Part shown: positions 24,027 through 32,554 of the stretch, piece after piece | Numbering within the stretch: the first letter of the stretch is position 1 | How the letters are laid out: each line of letters begins with the position of its first letter | Source of the DNA: Burkholderiaceae bacterium | Lineage (GTDB): Bacteria; Pseudomonadota; Gammaproteobacteria; Burkholderiales; Burkholderiaceae_C | Length of the DNA stretch: 64,000 nt | Assembly (NCBI GenBank): GCA_030123545.1 | Contig: CP126124.1 | Span: forward strand, 1,116,001-1,180,000 | Direction of reading: 5' to 3' | Translations under genes and position numbers: made by a program | The notes under the pieces: model-generated | What the model was told of the DNA's origin: nothing | The model's database searches: none | Seen by the model: the letters and a program-made list of their open reading frames with translations, nothing else

Positions 24027-25289
24027 CTAGTGCTGGGCGACCTTGACGAACGACGGGAACTCGAGCGGCGCCTTCGCGACGTCCTTCGGCCAGACCGTGA
24101 TCAGCTTGCCGTTCTGCCACTGCTGCATCAGGCCGTTCACCAGCCCCTTGCCGTACTTGATCGAATGCGTGAACTCGTCGTTTCGGCCATAGAACTCGAC
24201 CCGGCCGATCGTGCCGACCCAGTCGGTCTTCTCGAGCGCGGCGACCAGCTTGTCGGCATCGGTCGACTTCGCGCGGCGGATCGCATCGGCGATGAAGTAG
24301 ACCTCGTCATACGCGGTGTAGCCGGCGTACGACGGGAAATTGCCGAAGCGCTTCTTGAAGTTGTCGGCGAACGGGATCGTCTTCGGCGTCACCGCGGCAT
24401 CCGGCGCGGAAACCGCCTGCGTCAGCACACCGGCCGCGGCGCCGTTCGTGTCCTTCCAGAACGTGCCGCTGCTGGCCTGCGCGCTGACCCCGAACATCGG
24501 GATCGGTACTTGCTGCGTCTTCCACTGCACCGTCGGCTGCACGCCCACGTGCGCGATGCCGGTGATGATCACGTCGGGCTTGGCGGCCTCGATCTTGCTG
24601 AAGATCGGGGTGAAGTCGGTCGTGTCGGGCGAGAACCGGATGTGATCGAGCACCTTCAGTCCCGCCTTCGGCAGGCAGGCCTCGTAGCTCGCATCGAGCG
24701 GCTTGGTCCAGGCGGCGTCCTCGCTCATGATCACCGCGGTCTTCATGTGCATCCCGTCGACCAGCAGTTCCTTCGCCGCGTCGCACACCTGCTGCGCCAG
24801 CGCAGCCGAGGTCAGGTAGCCGTGGAACGTGTACTTGTTCTTCGCGTAGTCGCGGTGCACGTTCAGGCTGATCTCATTCGATGCCGCGCCCGGCGTTATG
24901 AACGGCATCTTCAGCCGCGCCGCCCACGGTTCGAGCGCCAGCACCACCTCGCTGATGTAGCTGCCGATCACCGCGACCACCTTGTCGTCGTTCGCCGCGC
25001 GCTGGAACGCCCGCACCGCGTCGGCCGACGAACTGTGGTCGTCGTAGGTGACGAGTTCGATCTTGCGCCCGTCGACCCCGCCCTTGGCGTTGATCTCGTC
25101 GGCCGCCATCTGCGCCGCCTGCGGGATCGACGCGCCGGCGACGGCCTGGGCCTCGGCGATCACGCCGATCTTGATCGGCGGTTCGGCCGCGATGGCGAGC
25201 AGCGGCGCGCCGGCGCACAGCGCCAGCACCGCGCCGGCAGTGAGCCGGCGCAACGCGCGGCCGGGTTCAAAGGGATTCGATCGCACCAT
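24027..25289 (-). CDS. ABC transporter substrate-binding protein (branched-chain amino acid type)
   Basis: A 420-residue periplasmic binding protein. Signal peptide RLTAGAVLALCAGAPLLAIAA is followed by IKIGVIAEAQAVAGASIPQA, QMAADEINAKGGVDGRKIEL, and AVIGSYISEVVLALEPWAA. This is Peripla_BP_6 architecture; ligands range from amino acids to aromatic acids and amides, and cannot be read here. ATG 25289 has AGGAG 8 nt upstream. It heads the liv-type operon. An 18-bp motif 69 bp upstream matches the MarR/TDT operator. Confidence 0.9.
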   Translation of the reverse strand: MVRSNPFEPGRALRRLTAGAVLALCAGAPLLAIAAEPPIKIGVIAEAQAVAGASIPQAAQMAADEINAKGGVDGRKIELVTYDDHSSSADAVRAFQRAANDDKVVAVIGSYISEVVLALEPWAARLKMPFITPGAASNEISLNVHRDYAKNKYTFHGYLTSAALAQQVCDAAKELLVDGMHMKTAVIMSEDAAWTKPLDASYEACLPKAGLKVLDHIRFSPDTTDFTPIFSKIEAAKPDVIITGIAHVGVQPTVQWKTQQVPIPMFGVSAQASSGTFWKDTNGAAAGVLTQAVSAPDAAVTPKTIPFADNFKKRFGNFPSYAGYTAYDEVYFIADAIRRAKSTDADKLVAALEKTDWVGTIGRVEFYGRNDEFTHSIKYGKGLVNGLMQQWQNGKLITVWPKDVAKAPLEFPSFVKVAQH

Positions 25290-25357
25290 GAAGGACTCCT
25301 CGGATGCATGGACGGACCCGAACGGCACAGCGCCGGGGTCTTGAGGATGTCAGTTAC

Positions 25358-25375
25358 ATCACAACGTTGTATATT
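25358..25375. promoter_or_regulatory. Second copy of the MarR-divergon motif, upstream of the ABC operon
   Basis: Plus strand ATCACAACGTTGTATATT; read toward the ABC gene it is AATATACAACGTTGTGAT, 16/18 identical to the motif before the TDT gene, in the same orientation and almost the same distance (69 vs 67 bp) from the start codon. The centre ACAACGTTGT is a perfect palindrome. Confidence 0.5.
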
Positions 25376-25509
25376 CGTCAATCCACGAAGACCCCGATGG
25401 GCGCCGGCCGCAGCGCGCCGCACACATCAGGTGTCCATGACGCGGCGCGTTTTCCTGTGCTTGGTGCTCGTCACCTGGGCGCGCGACTCGCGCCGGCAGC
25501 GCTGAGGTC

Positions 25510-26655
25510 TCAGTACGTTCCCGGCAGCAGGATGCCTTTGTCCACCGAATTGATATTGGTGTGGCCGCAGAACGCCATGGTGATGTCCAACTCCTTGTGG
25601 ATGATCTCCAGCGCCTTCGTCACACCGGCCTCGCCCATCGCGCCCAGGCCGTAGACCATGGCCCGGCCAATCAGCGTGCCCTTGGCGCCCAGCGCCCAGG
25701 CCTTGAGCACGTCCTGGCCGGAGCGGATGCCGCCGTCCATCCACACTTCGATCTGCGAGCCGACCGCCAGGGCGATGGCGGGCAGCGCGCTGATGCTGGA
25801 CGGCGCGCCGTCCAGTTGGCGGCCGCCGTGGTTGCTCACCACGATGGCGTCGGCGCCGCTTTGCACCGCCAGTCGCGCGTCTTCCACATCCTGGATGCCC
25901 TTGAGGATCAGCTTGCCGCCCCACTTTTCCTTGACCCAGGCGACGTCCGCCCAGGACAGGCGCGGGTCGAACTGCTCGTTGGTCCAGGACGCGAGCGACT
26001 TCATGTCGCTCACGCCCGTCACATGGCCCACCAGGTTGCGGAAGGTATGGCGCCGCGTGCCCGCCATGCCCAGGCACCAGCGTGGCTTGGTGGCCATGTC
26101 GAGCATGTTGCCCAGCGACGGGATCACCGAGGCCCGCATCTTGTTCTTCAGGTCCTTGTGGCGCTGCCCGATCACCTGCAGGTCCAGCGTCAGCACCAGT
26201 GCGCTGCAGCGGGCCTTGCGCGCGCGCTCTATCATCGCCGCCATGGCGTCGCGGTCACGCATCATGTAGAGCTGGAACCAGAACGGTGCCGTCGTGTTTT
26301 CAGCCACGTCCTCGATAGAGCAGATGCTCATCGTCGAGAGGATGAAGGGGATGCCGAACTTTTCAGCCGCGCGCGCCGCCAGGATCTCGCCGTCGGCGTG
26401 CTGCATGCCGGTCAGGCCGACCGGCGCGATGGCCACCGGCATCGCCACGTTCACGCCGACCATTTGGGTGGCCGTGCTGCGGTTTTCCATGTTCACGGCG
26501 ACGCGCTGGCGCAGCTTGATGGTTTGAAAGTCGGCCTCGTTGGCGCGGTAGGTTCCTTCGGTCCACGAGCCGGAGTCGGCGTAGTCGTAGAACATGCGTG
26601 GCACGCGCCTTTGCGCGAGCACGCGCAGGTCTTCGATGTTGGTGATCACGGTCAT
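25510..26655 (-). CDS. lldD: FMN-dependent L-lactate dehydrogenase (copy 1)
   Basis: A 381-residue alpha-hydroxyacid dehydrogenase. RVPRMFYDYADSGSWTEGTY at the start, IAPVGLTGMQHADGE, WFQLYMMRDRD, LTLDLQVIGQRH, and the catalytic SNHGGRQLDGAPSS (His-x-x-Arg) with WMDGGIRSGQDVLKA. It oxidises L-lactate to pyruvate and passes electrons to the quinone pool; it is a peripheral inner-membrane protein. It lies directly downstream of lctP on the same strand, so uptake and oxidation are probably co-transcribed. Closely related to copy 2 at 29432-30577. Confidence 0.94.
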   Translation of the reverse strand: MTVITNIEDLRVLAQRRVPRMFYDYADSGSWTEGTYRANEADFQTIKLRQRVAVNMENRSTATQMVGVNVAMPVAIAPVGLTGMQHADGEILAARAAEKFGIPFILSTMSICSIEDVAENTTAPFWFQLYMMRDRDAMAAMIERARKARCSALVLTLDLQVIGQRHKDLKNKMRASVIPSLGNMLDMATKPRWCLGMAGTRRHTFRNLVGHVTGVSDMKSLASWTNEQFDPRLSWADVAWVKEKWGGKLILKGIQDVEDARLAVQSGADAIVVSNHGGRQLDGAPSSISALPAIALAVGSQIEVWMDGGIRSGQDVLKAWALGAKGTLIGRAMVYGLGAMGEAGVTKALEIIHKELDITMAFCGHTNINSVDKGILLPGTY

Positions 26656-26695
26656 TGGAAAATCTCCTGCGGATTTTCGACTTCGCAGACCGCGC

Positions 26696-28357
26696 TCATC
26701 GCAGCACCATCAGGGTGAAAGGCCAAACGTAGGCTTGCAGCGTGACGAAGACGCCGACCAGGCAGGCCAGCGCAATGGAATGGAAAAACACGTAGCGCAG
26801 GATGTCGCCTTCATGGTTGACCCAGCGCGTGGCCATGGAAGCCACCACGATCGACTGCGCATCGATCATCTTGCCCATCACGCCGCCCGCGCTGTTGGCC
26901 GCGCCCATCAGGTTGATCGGCAAGCCAAGTTGCCCGGCAGCCACTTTCTGCATGCCGCCGAACAGCACGTTCGAGGCGGTGTCGGAGCCCGTCGTTGCGA
27001 CGCCGATCCAGCCCATCAGGGTGCCGAAGAAAGGATACAAAACACCGGTTTTGGCAAAAGCCAGCCCCAACGTCGTGTCGGTCCCGGAATAGCGCGTGAC
27101 GGTTCCCAGCGCCAGCATGATTGCGATGGTCAGGAACGAGAAACGCACCAGCCATAGCGTGCGGAAAAACGTGCGTGCGATTTCCAGCGGGTTGTATTTC
27201 ATGACCAGCGCGCTCACGACCGCCGACAGCAGGATGCCCGTGCCGGTGGCCGACAGCAGGCCCAACACGTAGACGGCGCCTTCCTTGGTCGGCTTGAGCA
27301 CCACCGGCGGCATTTGCTCGACCAGATTGTGCAAGCCCGTTATCGGAAACGATGGTGCATAGATGCCGTTCAGCCAGGTCTTGACCGAAGGCAGACCCCA
27401 GACGAACACGAACACGGTCAGGATCGCCCAGGGCGTCCAGGCGCCGATCAGCTCGGCCCGCGTGTGACGCACGACGGGTATGGGTTCCTTGCCCTCGCCG
27501 CCATCTTTCTCATGCCCCTTGAGCGACGGGGATGTCCAGATTTTCCGGGGCTGCCAGACGCGCAGGAACAGCACCAGCGCGGCCATCGAGGTCAGCGCCG
27601 CGATGATGTCCACCAGTTCGGGCCCTATGAAGTTGCTGACCAGGTACTGCGGAATGGCGAACGACAGGCCGGTTACCAGGATCGCGGGCCAGATTTCCAT
27701 CATGGCCTTGCGCCCGGCAAAGGCCCAGATCAGCCAGAACGGCACCAGCAACGAGAACAATGGCAACGTGCGGCCGATCATGGCGGTAACTTCCATGAGG
27801 TCATAACCGTGGACTTTGGCCAGGGTAATGACCGGCGTGCCGAGCGCACCGAAAGCCACCGGTGCGGTGTTGGCGATCAGCGACAGGCCCGAGGCGGCCA
27901 GCGGCGAAAAACCCAGCCCGATCAAAATGCCGGCGGTGACCGCCACCGGTGTGCCAAAGCCTGCCGCGCCCTCGAAGAAGGCGCCGAAGCAAAATGAGAT
28001 CAGCAGCAGCTGCAGCCGCCGGTCCTCGGTGATGCCCGAGAGCGAATTCTGCAGGATCTTGAAGCTGCCGTTCTGCTCGGCCAACTGCTGCAAAAAGATG
28101 ATGTTGAGCACGATCCAGCCGATCGGCAGCAGGCCGGTAAAGCCGCCATAGAGTGCCGCATGACCGGCCATATCGGCCGGCATGCCGTAGGCGAACACGG
28201 CAACCAGCAAGGCTGCGATCAAACCCAGCCCCGCCGCAATGTGGGCCTTGATGTGAAAAAAGCCCAGGGACACCAACATCACCACCACCGGGATCGCCGC
28301 CAGCGCAGTGGAAATGACCATATTCCCGAACGGATCGTAAACCTGCTGCCAAGCCAT
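26696..28357 (-). CDS. lctP: L-lactate permease
   Basis: A 553-residue LctP-family permease with about 13 membrane segments. Characteristic parts include FEGAAGFGTPVAVTAGILI, APVAFGALGTPVITLA and GWIGVATTGSDTASNVLFGG, followed by INLMGAANSAGGVMGKMI. ATG 28357 has AGGAGA upstream. It imports lactate with protons. It lies between a LysR regulator (upstream, same strand) and lldD copy 1 (40 bp downstream). Confidence 0.94.
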   Translation of the reverse strand: MAWQQVYDPFGNMVISTALAAIPVVVMLVSLGFFHIKAHIAAGLGLIAALLVAVFAYGMPADMAGHAALYGGFTGLLPIGWIVLNIIFLQQLAEQNGSFKILQNSLSGITEDRRLQLLLISFCFGAFFEGAAGFGTPVAVTAGILIGLGFSPLAASGLSLIANTAPVAFGALGTPVITLAKVHGYDLMEVTAMIGRTLPLFSLLVPFWLIWAFAGRKAMMEIWPAILVTGLSFAIPQYLVSNFIGPELVDIIAALTSMAALVLFLRVWQPRKIWTSPSLKGHEKDGGEGKEPIPVVRHTRAELIGAWTPWAILTVFVFVWGLPSVKTWLNGIYAPSFPITGLHNLVEQMPPVVLKPTKEGAVYVLGLLSATGTGILLSAVVSALVMKYNPLEIARTFFRTLWLVRFSFLTIAIMLALGTVTRYSGTDTTLGLAFAKTGVLYPFFGTLMGWIGVATTGSDTASNVLFGGMQKVAAGQLGLPINLMGAANSAGGVMGKMIDAQSIVVASMATRWVNHEGDILRYVFFHSIALACLVGVFVTLQAYVWPFTLMVLR

Positions 28358-28476
28358 TTCTGTCTCCTGTTGACGGAGCATCCGTCTTTGAGACAACAAT
28401 GTAGTCAGCGGTCGGCGCCCAGGGATGAATCGTTGAAGGCCTTGGCGTGAATATTTTTCAAACGTGCGGGCTGGGG

Positions 28477-29373
28477 CTATCTGATCGCATGCTTGAGCCA
28501 GTCGACAAAGGCGGCGCATTCCCAGCGGTCAAGGGTGCCCCGTTTCCAGCACAGAAAGTAGTGGTGCGGCGACGGCACGCTGCGCAATGAGAGGCGAACC
28601 AGGCGACCGCTGTCCAGCCAGGCGGCGCCGAGCCGCAGACGCATCAGGGCGACGCCAAAACCGGCCACCGCCGCATCGAGCACGAGGCCGATGTCGTTGA
28701 ACTGGGAACCACGGTTCGGTTCATCGCGGGTGATACTGTTCGCACGGAACCAGGTGCGCCAGGGCTCCAGCGGGCAGCGTATCAGCCGGACGCGGGAGAT
28801 CTCATCTAATGTGGTGAATTCATCAAACGGCCCGGCCTCATGCAGGTACTCGGGGCTGCATACGGGTGTTACCTCGTCGGATGACAGAAGCAGTGACTCC
28901 TGATCCGTGTTGGGACTGGCGCCGAAACGCAACTCGATGTCAGCCTCCTCGGCCGTGACGTTGAGCAACGGGATCGTGACCTGCAGCACAAGGTCGATCT
29001 CCGGGTACGCGTGGCGAAACAATGCAAGTTTGGGCAGCAGAATCTGGCGGGAAAACGTCGGCGTCACCGCAACACGCAGGCGTGTTGTACCCGCAGCACT
29101 GCCGCGACCCGGCACTTGTTGAAGAACGGCCAGTGCCTCGCGCACCCGGGCAAGATAAGACGTACCGTCAGCGCTCAGGCTGAAGTCGCCACGCGCGAAA
29201 AGCTTGATGCCCAGCTGGGCTTCCAATTGCCGGATGCGATGGCTGACTGCGCTGGGAGTGACGCTAAGCTCCTCGCCGGCCAGGGTTACGCTGCGCAACC
29301 GGGCCAGCGTCTCGAAAGCCAGCAAGCCTTGTATGGTCGGAACACGCGGGGCAGCCAAGATAGGCGGCATCAT
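28477..29373 (-). CDS. LysR-family transcriptional regulator
   Basis: A 298-residue protein. HTH at about residues 17-60 (LLAFETLARLRSVTLAGEEL, VTPSAVSHRIRQLEAQLG), then a periplasmic-binding-like effector domain (LRVAVTPTFSRQILLPKLAL, LRFGASPNTDQESLLLSSDE). It resembles the GcvA-like branch. It lies 120 bp upstream of lctP in the same direction and is the obvious candidate regulator of lctP-lldD, although tandem orientation is unusual for LysR control. Confidence 0.87.
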   Translation of the reverse strand: MMPPILAAPRVPTIQGLLAFETLARLRSVTLAGEELSVTPSAVSHRIRQLEAQLGIKLFARGDFSLSADGTSYLARVREALAVLQQVPGRGSAAGTTRLRVAVTPTFSRQILLPKLALFRHAYPEIDLVLQVTIPLLNVTAEEADIELRFGASPNTDQESLLLSSDEVTPVCSPEYLHEAGPFDEFTTLDEISRVRLIRCPLEPWRTWFRANSITRDEPNRGSQFNDIGLVLDAAVAGFGVALMRLRLGAAWLDSGRLVRLSLRSVPSPHHYFLCWKRGTLDRWECAAFVDWLKHAIR

Positions 29374-29431
29374 AGCGTTCGACCGCCTGGATTGACACCC
29401 AGACGGTCACGATGGGGAGGCGTGCTGCCAG

Positions 29432-30577
29432 CTAAAACGTGCCCGACAGCAGAATCCCGCGGTCGATCTCGTTGATGTCGGTGTGGCCGCAGAACGCCAT
29501 CGTCAGATCGAGTTCGCGCTGGATGATCTCGAGCGCGCGCGTCACGCCGGCCTCGCCCATCGCGCCCAGGCCGTACAGCATCGAGCGGCCGATGTAGGTG
29601 CCTTTCGCGCCGAGCGCGACCGCCTTCAGCACGTCCTGCCCGGAGCGGATGCCGCCATCCATGTGCACCTCGATGCGGCGCCCGACCGCGTCGACGATCG
29701 CCGGTAGCGCCGAGATCGACGAGGGCGCGCCGTCGAGCTGGCGCCCGCCGTGGTTCGAGACGATCAGCGCGTCGGCGCCGCTGTCGACCGCGAGCCGCGC
29801 GTCCTCCTCGTCCTGGATGCCCTTGAGAATCAGCTTGCCGCCCCAGCGGTTCTTGATCCATTCCACGTCGCCCCAGTTCAGCCGAGGATCGAACTGCTTG
29901 TTCGTCCACTCCGACAGCGAGCCCATGTTCTCGATGCCTTTCACGTGGCCGAAGATGTTGCCGAAATTGCGCCGCTTCGTGCCGAGCATGCCGAGGCACC
30001 AGCGCGGCTTGGTCATCATGTTGACGAGGTTCGCGACGGTGAGCTTCGGCGGCGCCGACAGGCCGTTTTTCAAATCCTTGTGGCGCTGGCCGATGATCTG
30101 CAGGTCGAGGGTCAGCACCAGCGCACCGCAGTTCGCTGACCGAGCGCGGTCGATGAGACGCTCGATGAACTCGCGATCCCGCATCACGTACAGCTGGAAC
30201 CAGAACGGCGCCTTGGTGTGCGCCGCGATGTCCTCGATCGAGCAGATGCTCATCGTCGACAGCGTGAACGGAATGCCGAACTTCTCGGCCGCGCGCGCCG
30301 CGAGGATTTCGCCGTCGGCATGCTGCATGCCGGTGAGTCCGGTCGGCGCGATCGCGACCGGCATCGCTGTGTCCACGCCGAGCATCTTGGTGCGCGTGCT
30401 GCGATTGTCGATGTTGACCGCGACGCGCTGGCGCAGCCGGATTTTCTGAAAATCGGCCTCGTTCGCGCGGTACGTGCCCTCGGTCCACGAGCCCGAGTCG
30501 GCGTAGTCGTAGAACATGCGCGGCACGCGCTTTTGGGCCAGCACGCGCAGGTCTTCGATGTTGGTGATCACGGTCAC
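29432..30577 (-). CDS. lldD: FMN-dependent L-lactate dehydrogenase (copy 2)
   Basis: 381 residues, the same length as copy 1 and largely identical to it (shared MTVITNIEDLRVLAQ, RVPRMFYDYADSGSWTEGTY, IAPxGLTGMQHADGEILAAR, SNHGGRQLDGAPSS). It starts with GTG at 30577 preceded by GAGGAG. Third positions are visibly richer in G/C than in copy 1. It stands alone, with no permease attached. Differences are concentrated in the mobile loop region (LKNGLSAPPKLTVANLVNMM versus LKNKMRASVIPSLGNMLDMA), so substrate preference may differ. Confidence 0.93.
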   Translation of the reverse strand: MTVITNIEDLRVLAQKRVPRMFYDYADSGSWTEGTYRANEADFQKIRLRQRVAVNIDNRSTRTKMLGVDTAMPVAIAPTGLTGMQHADGEILAARAAEKFGIPFTLSTMSICSIEDIAAHTKAPFWFQLYVMRDREFIERLIDRARSANCGALVLTLDLQIIGQRHKDLKNGLSAPPKLTVANLVNMMTKPRWCLGMLGTKRRNFGNIFGHVKGIENMGSLSEWTNKQFDPRLNWGDVEWIKNRWGGKLILKGIQDEEDARLAVDSGADALIVSNHGGRQLDGAPSSISALPAIVDAVGRRIEVHMDGGIRSGQDVLKAVALGAKGTYIGRSMLYGLGAMGEAGVTRALEIIQRELDLTMAFCGHTDINEIDRGILLSGTF

Positions 30578-30730
30578 GGCGCTCTCCTCGACGTTGCTCC
30601 GATGGTAACGGGAGCGCTCGCCTGCGCCGCGGCCGTCAGCCGCGCTGCGCGTCTGCCATCGCCGCGCGGTCGCCGTCTGGGCCCGGATGCTCAAGCATTT
30701 TCGTGCCACAGCCCGGATGCCATCTGCATT

Positions 30731-30752
30731 TATAGCTATTTATTTGATAGCA
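30731..30752 (-). repeat. Dispersed AT-rich mini-repeat (copy 2)
   Basis: Minus strand TGCTATCAAATAAATAGCTA, an AT-rich island between lldD copy 2 and the degP terminator. It has the GCTAT-A-rich-TAGCT layout of the copy at 7195. Confidence 0.55.
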
Positions 30753-30768
30753 TACGCGGCCACCCACG

Positions 30769-30794
30769 AAAAAGCGGGCCGCAAGCGGCCCGCT
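30769..30794 (-). terminator. Rho-independent terminator of the degP-like gene
   Basis: On the minus strand AGCGGGCCGC-TT-GCGGCCCGCT followed by five T: a perfect 10-bp stem with T-run, 22 bp after the degP stop. The clearest intrinsic terminator in the window. Confidence 0.9.
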
Positions 30795-30815
30795 CTGTCT
30801 GCGGTTGCCCCGAGA

Positions 30816-32294
30816 TCAGCCGATCTGCACCGGCACGAAGATCTGGTTGTCACCGCGCTGGATCAACAGCGCGACCGAGTCACCCGACTTCGCGACGATG
30901 GCGCGCGCTTGGCTCACGCTGCGCACCGGGGTGCCGTCGATCGACAGCAGCACGTCGCCGGACTGCACGCCCGCCATCGCGGCCGGGCCGCTCGCGTCCT
31001 CGACCAGCAGGCCATGGTCGACGCCGGCTTCCTGCTTCTCTTGCGGCTGCAGTGGCCGCAGCGCCAGGCCGAGCTTGCCCTGGCCGGAGGTCGGGGCGTT
31101 GCTCGCCACCTGGGTGGACTTGTCGTTCGCATTGCCGAGCTTGGCGGTGACCGTGATCGGCTTGCCGTCGCGCCACACGCCCATCTTCACGGTTTGTCCC
31201 GGCTGATCCATGCTGATGATGGTCGGCAGGTCACCGGCGGTGATGACTTTCTGTCCATCGACACTCTGGATCACGTCGCCTGACTTCAGGCCGGCCTTCG
31301 ACGCCGGACTGTCTTTCTGCACGCTCGCGACCAGCGCGCCGTCGGGCTCGGGCAGTTTGAACGAGTTGGCCAGCGTCTGGTTCACGTCCTGGATCGAGAT
31401 GCCGAGGCGGCCGTGCTCGACCTTGCCGGTCGCGACCAGCTTTTGCTCGATGCGCAGCGCAGTGTCGATCGGGATCGCGAACGACAGACCTTCGTAGCCG
31501 CCGGTCTGGCTGTAGATCTGCGAGTTGATGCCGACCACCTGGCCGCGCGTGTTGAACAGCGGCCCGCCCGAATTGCCGGGGTTCACCGGCACGTCGGTCT
31601 GGATGAACGGTACCGCGCTGTCGTCCGGCAGCGAGCGGCCCTTCGCGCTGACGATGCCAGCGGTCACCGAGTTCTGGAAGCCGAACGGCGAGCCGATCGC
31701 GACCACCCATTCACCGACCTGCAGTTCGCTGTCCTTGCCGATCGACACCACAGGCAGGTCGTGCGCGTCGATCTTGATCACCGCGACGTCGGTCTTCGGG
31801 TCGCTGCCGAGCACCTTCGCGCGGAATTCACGCCGGTCGGTGAGCTTGACCGTGACGACCTTCGCGTTACGCACCACGTGCGCATTGGTCAGGATGATGC
31901 CGTTCGAGTCGATGATGAAGCCCGAGCCCTCGGCGCGGATCGGCACGGTGCGCGGCCCGCCGCCCTGCTGCTCGAAGCGGCGGAAGAACTGGAAGAACGG
32001 GTCGTTGCCGAACGGGTCGTTGTTGCCCTGGCCGGCGAACGGGTTCTGGTCCGAAACCTTCTCGCTGCCGGTGACGGTAATGTTCACCACCGCCGGACCG
32101 TAGCGTTTCACGATCTGCGCGAAGTCCGGCAGCGTCATCTGCGTGATCGGCGCCGGCGCGGTGGCGACCGCCGACGGCGGCTCCGCGGCATGCGCGTATT
32201 CCGCGTCGAACGCGGCGACGCCGGCGCCGCCGATGAAGCCGGCGGCCAGCAGTGCGATCACCAGCCGTGTGCTCTTGAACGATTGAATTCTCAT
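30816..32294 (-). CDS. degP: Do-family periplasmic serine endopeptidase
   Basis: A 492-residue DegP/MucD-type protease-chaperone. Signal/anchor STRLVIALLAAGFIGGAGVA, trypsin-like domain with LTNAHVV (His), DPKTDVAVIKI (Asp) and NPGNSGGPLF (Ser), then two PDZ domains (about 290-375 and 405-490). ATG 32294 has AGGAG upstream. It degrades or refolds misfolded envelope proteins. A CTTAGG-N5-CTTAAG box 65 bp upstream matches one before the two-component system at 33956-35949, so control by that response regulator is likely. Confidence 0.94.
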   Translation of the reverse strand: MRIQSFKSTRLVIALLAAGFIGGAGVAAFDAEYAHAAEPPSAVATAPAPITQMTLPDFAQIVKRYGPAVVNITVTGSEKVSDQNPFAGQGNNDPFGNDPFFQFFRRFEQQGGGPRTVPIRAEGSGFIIDSNGIILTNAHVVRNAKVVTVKLTDRREFRAKVLGSDPKTDVAVIKIDAHDLPVVSIGKDSELQVGEWVVAIGSPFGFQNSVTAGIVSAKGRSLPDDSAVPFIQTDVPVNPGNSGGPLFNTRGQVVGINSQIYSQTGGYEGLSFAIPIDTALRIEQKLVATGKVEHGRLGISIQDVNQTLANSFKLPEPDGALVASVQKDSPASKAGLKSGDVIQSVDGQKVITAGDLPTIISMDQPGQTVKMGVWRDGKPITVTAKLGNANDKSTQVASNAPTSGQGKLGLALRPLQPQEKQEAGVDHGLLVEDASGPAAMAGVQSGDVLLSIDGTPVRSVSQARAIVAKSGDSVALLIQRGDNQIFVPVQIG

Positions 32295-32358
32295 GGTGTG
32301 CTCCTGTGGGTTTCCTGGAGGGGAATCTGTCTCGATGCGCAAACTATGGCGCCGCCGC

Positions 32359-32375
32359 CTTAGGCAGGTCTTAAG
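32359..32375. promoter_or_regulatory. Candidate QseB/PmrA-type response-regulator box upstream of degP
   Basis: CTTAGG-CAGGT-CTTAAG: two 6-mers with 5-nt spacing, one mismatch from the PmrA/QseB-type CTTAAG-N5-CTTAAG. It lies 65 bp before the degP ATG and has the same layout and orientation as the box at 35993-36009. Confidence 0.65.
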
Positions 32376-32412
32376 AGATCGCAGTTCCCTGCGGCGCGTC
32401 GCACCACCCGCT

Positions 32413-32554
32413 GCGGATGAAACTCAATGAGACGAGTGGCCGCGGAGCAGGCCATGCGGGAACACTCGCGGGGCCGGCTCTGCCGGACCGCTGAGTGTGC
32501 CCCCTGCAAGGGGGGAGGCGAAGCGACACGAAGTGCGCGCAGCCTGGGGGTGGT
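32413..32554. repeat. Dispersed ~142-bp intergenic repeat, copy B
   Basis: From GATGAAACTCAATGAG to GGGGGTGGTTCATAT, ending at the cardiolipin synthase stop. It shares GGCCGCGGAGCAGGCC, GCCGGCTCTGCCGGACCGCT, the CCCCCTGCAAGGGGGG hairpin and AGCGACACGAAGTGCGCG with copy A at 22976-23117. Confidence 0.85.

Noticed and set aside
23073..25505. An 810-codon plus-strand open frame opposite livH and the substrate-binding gene
   Set aside because: Low-complexity Arg/Asp/His composition, no recognisable domain, and it reads through both real genes and the intergenic region; high-GC artefact.
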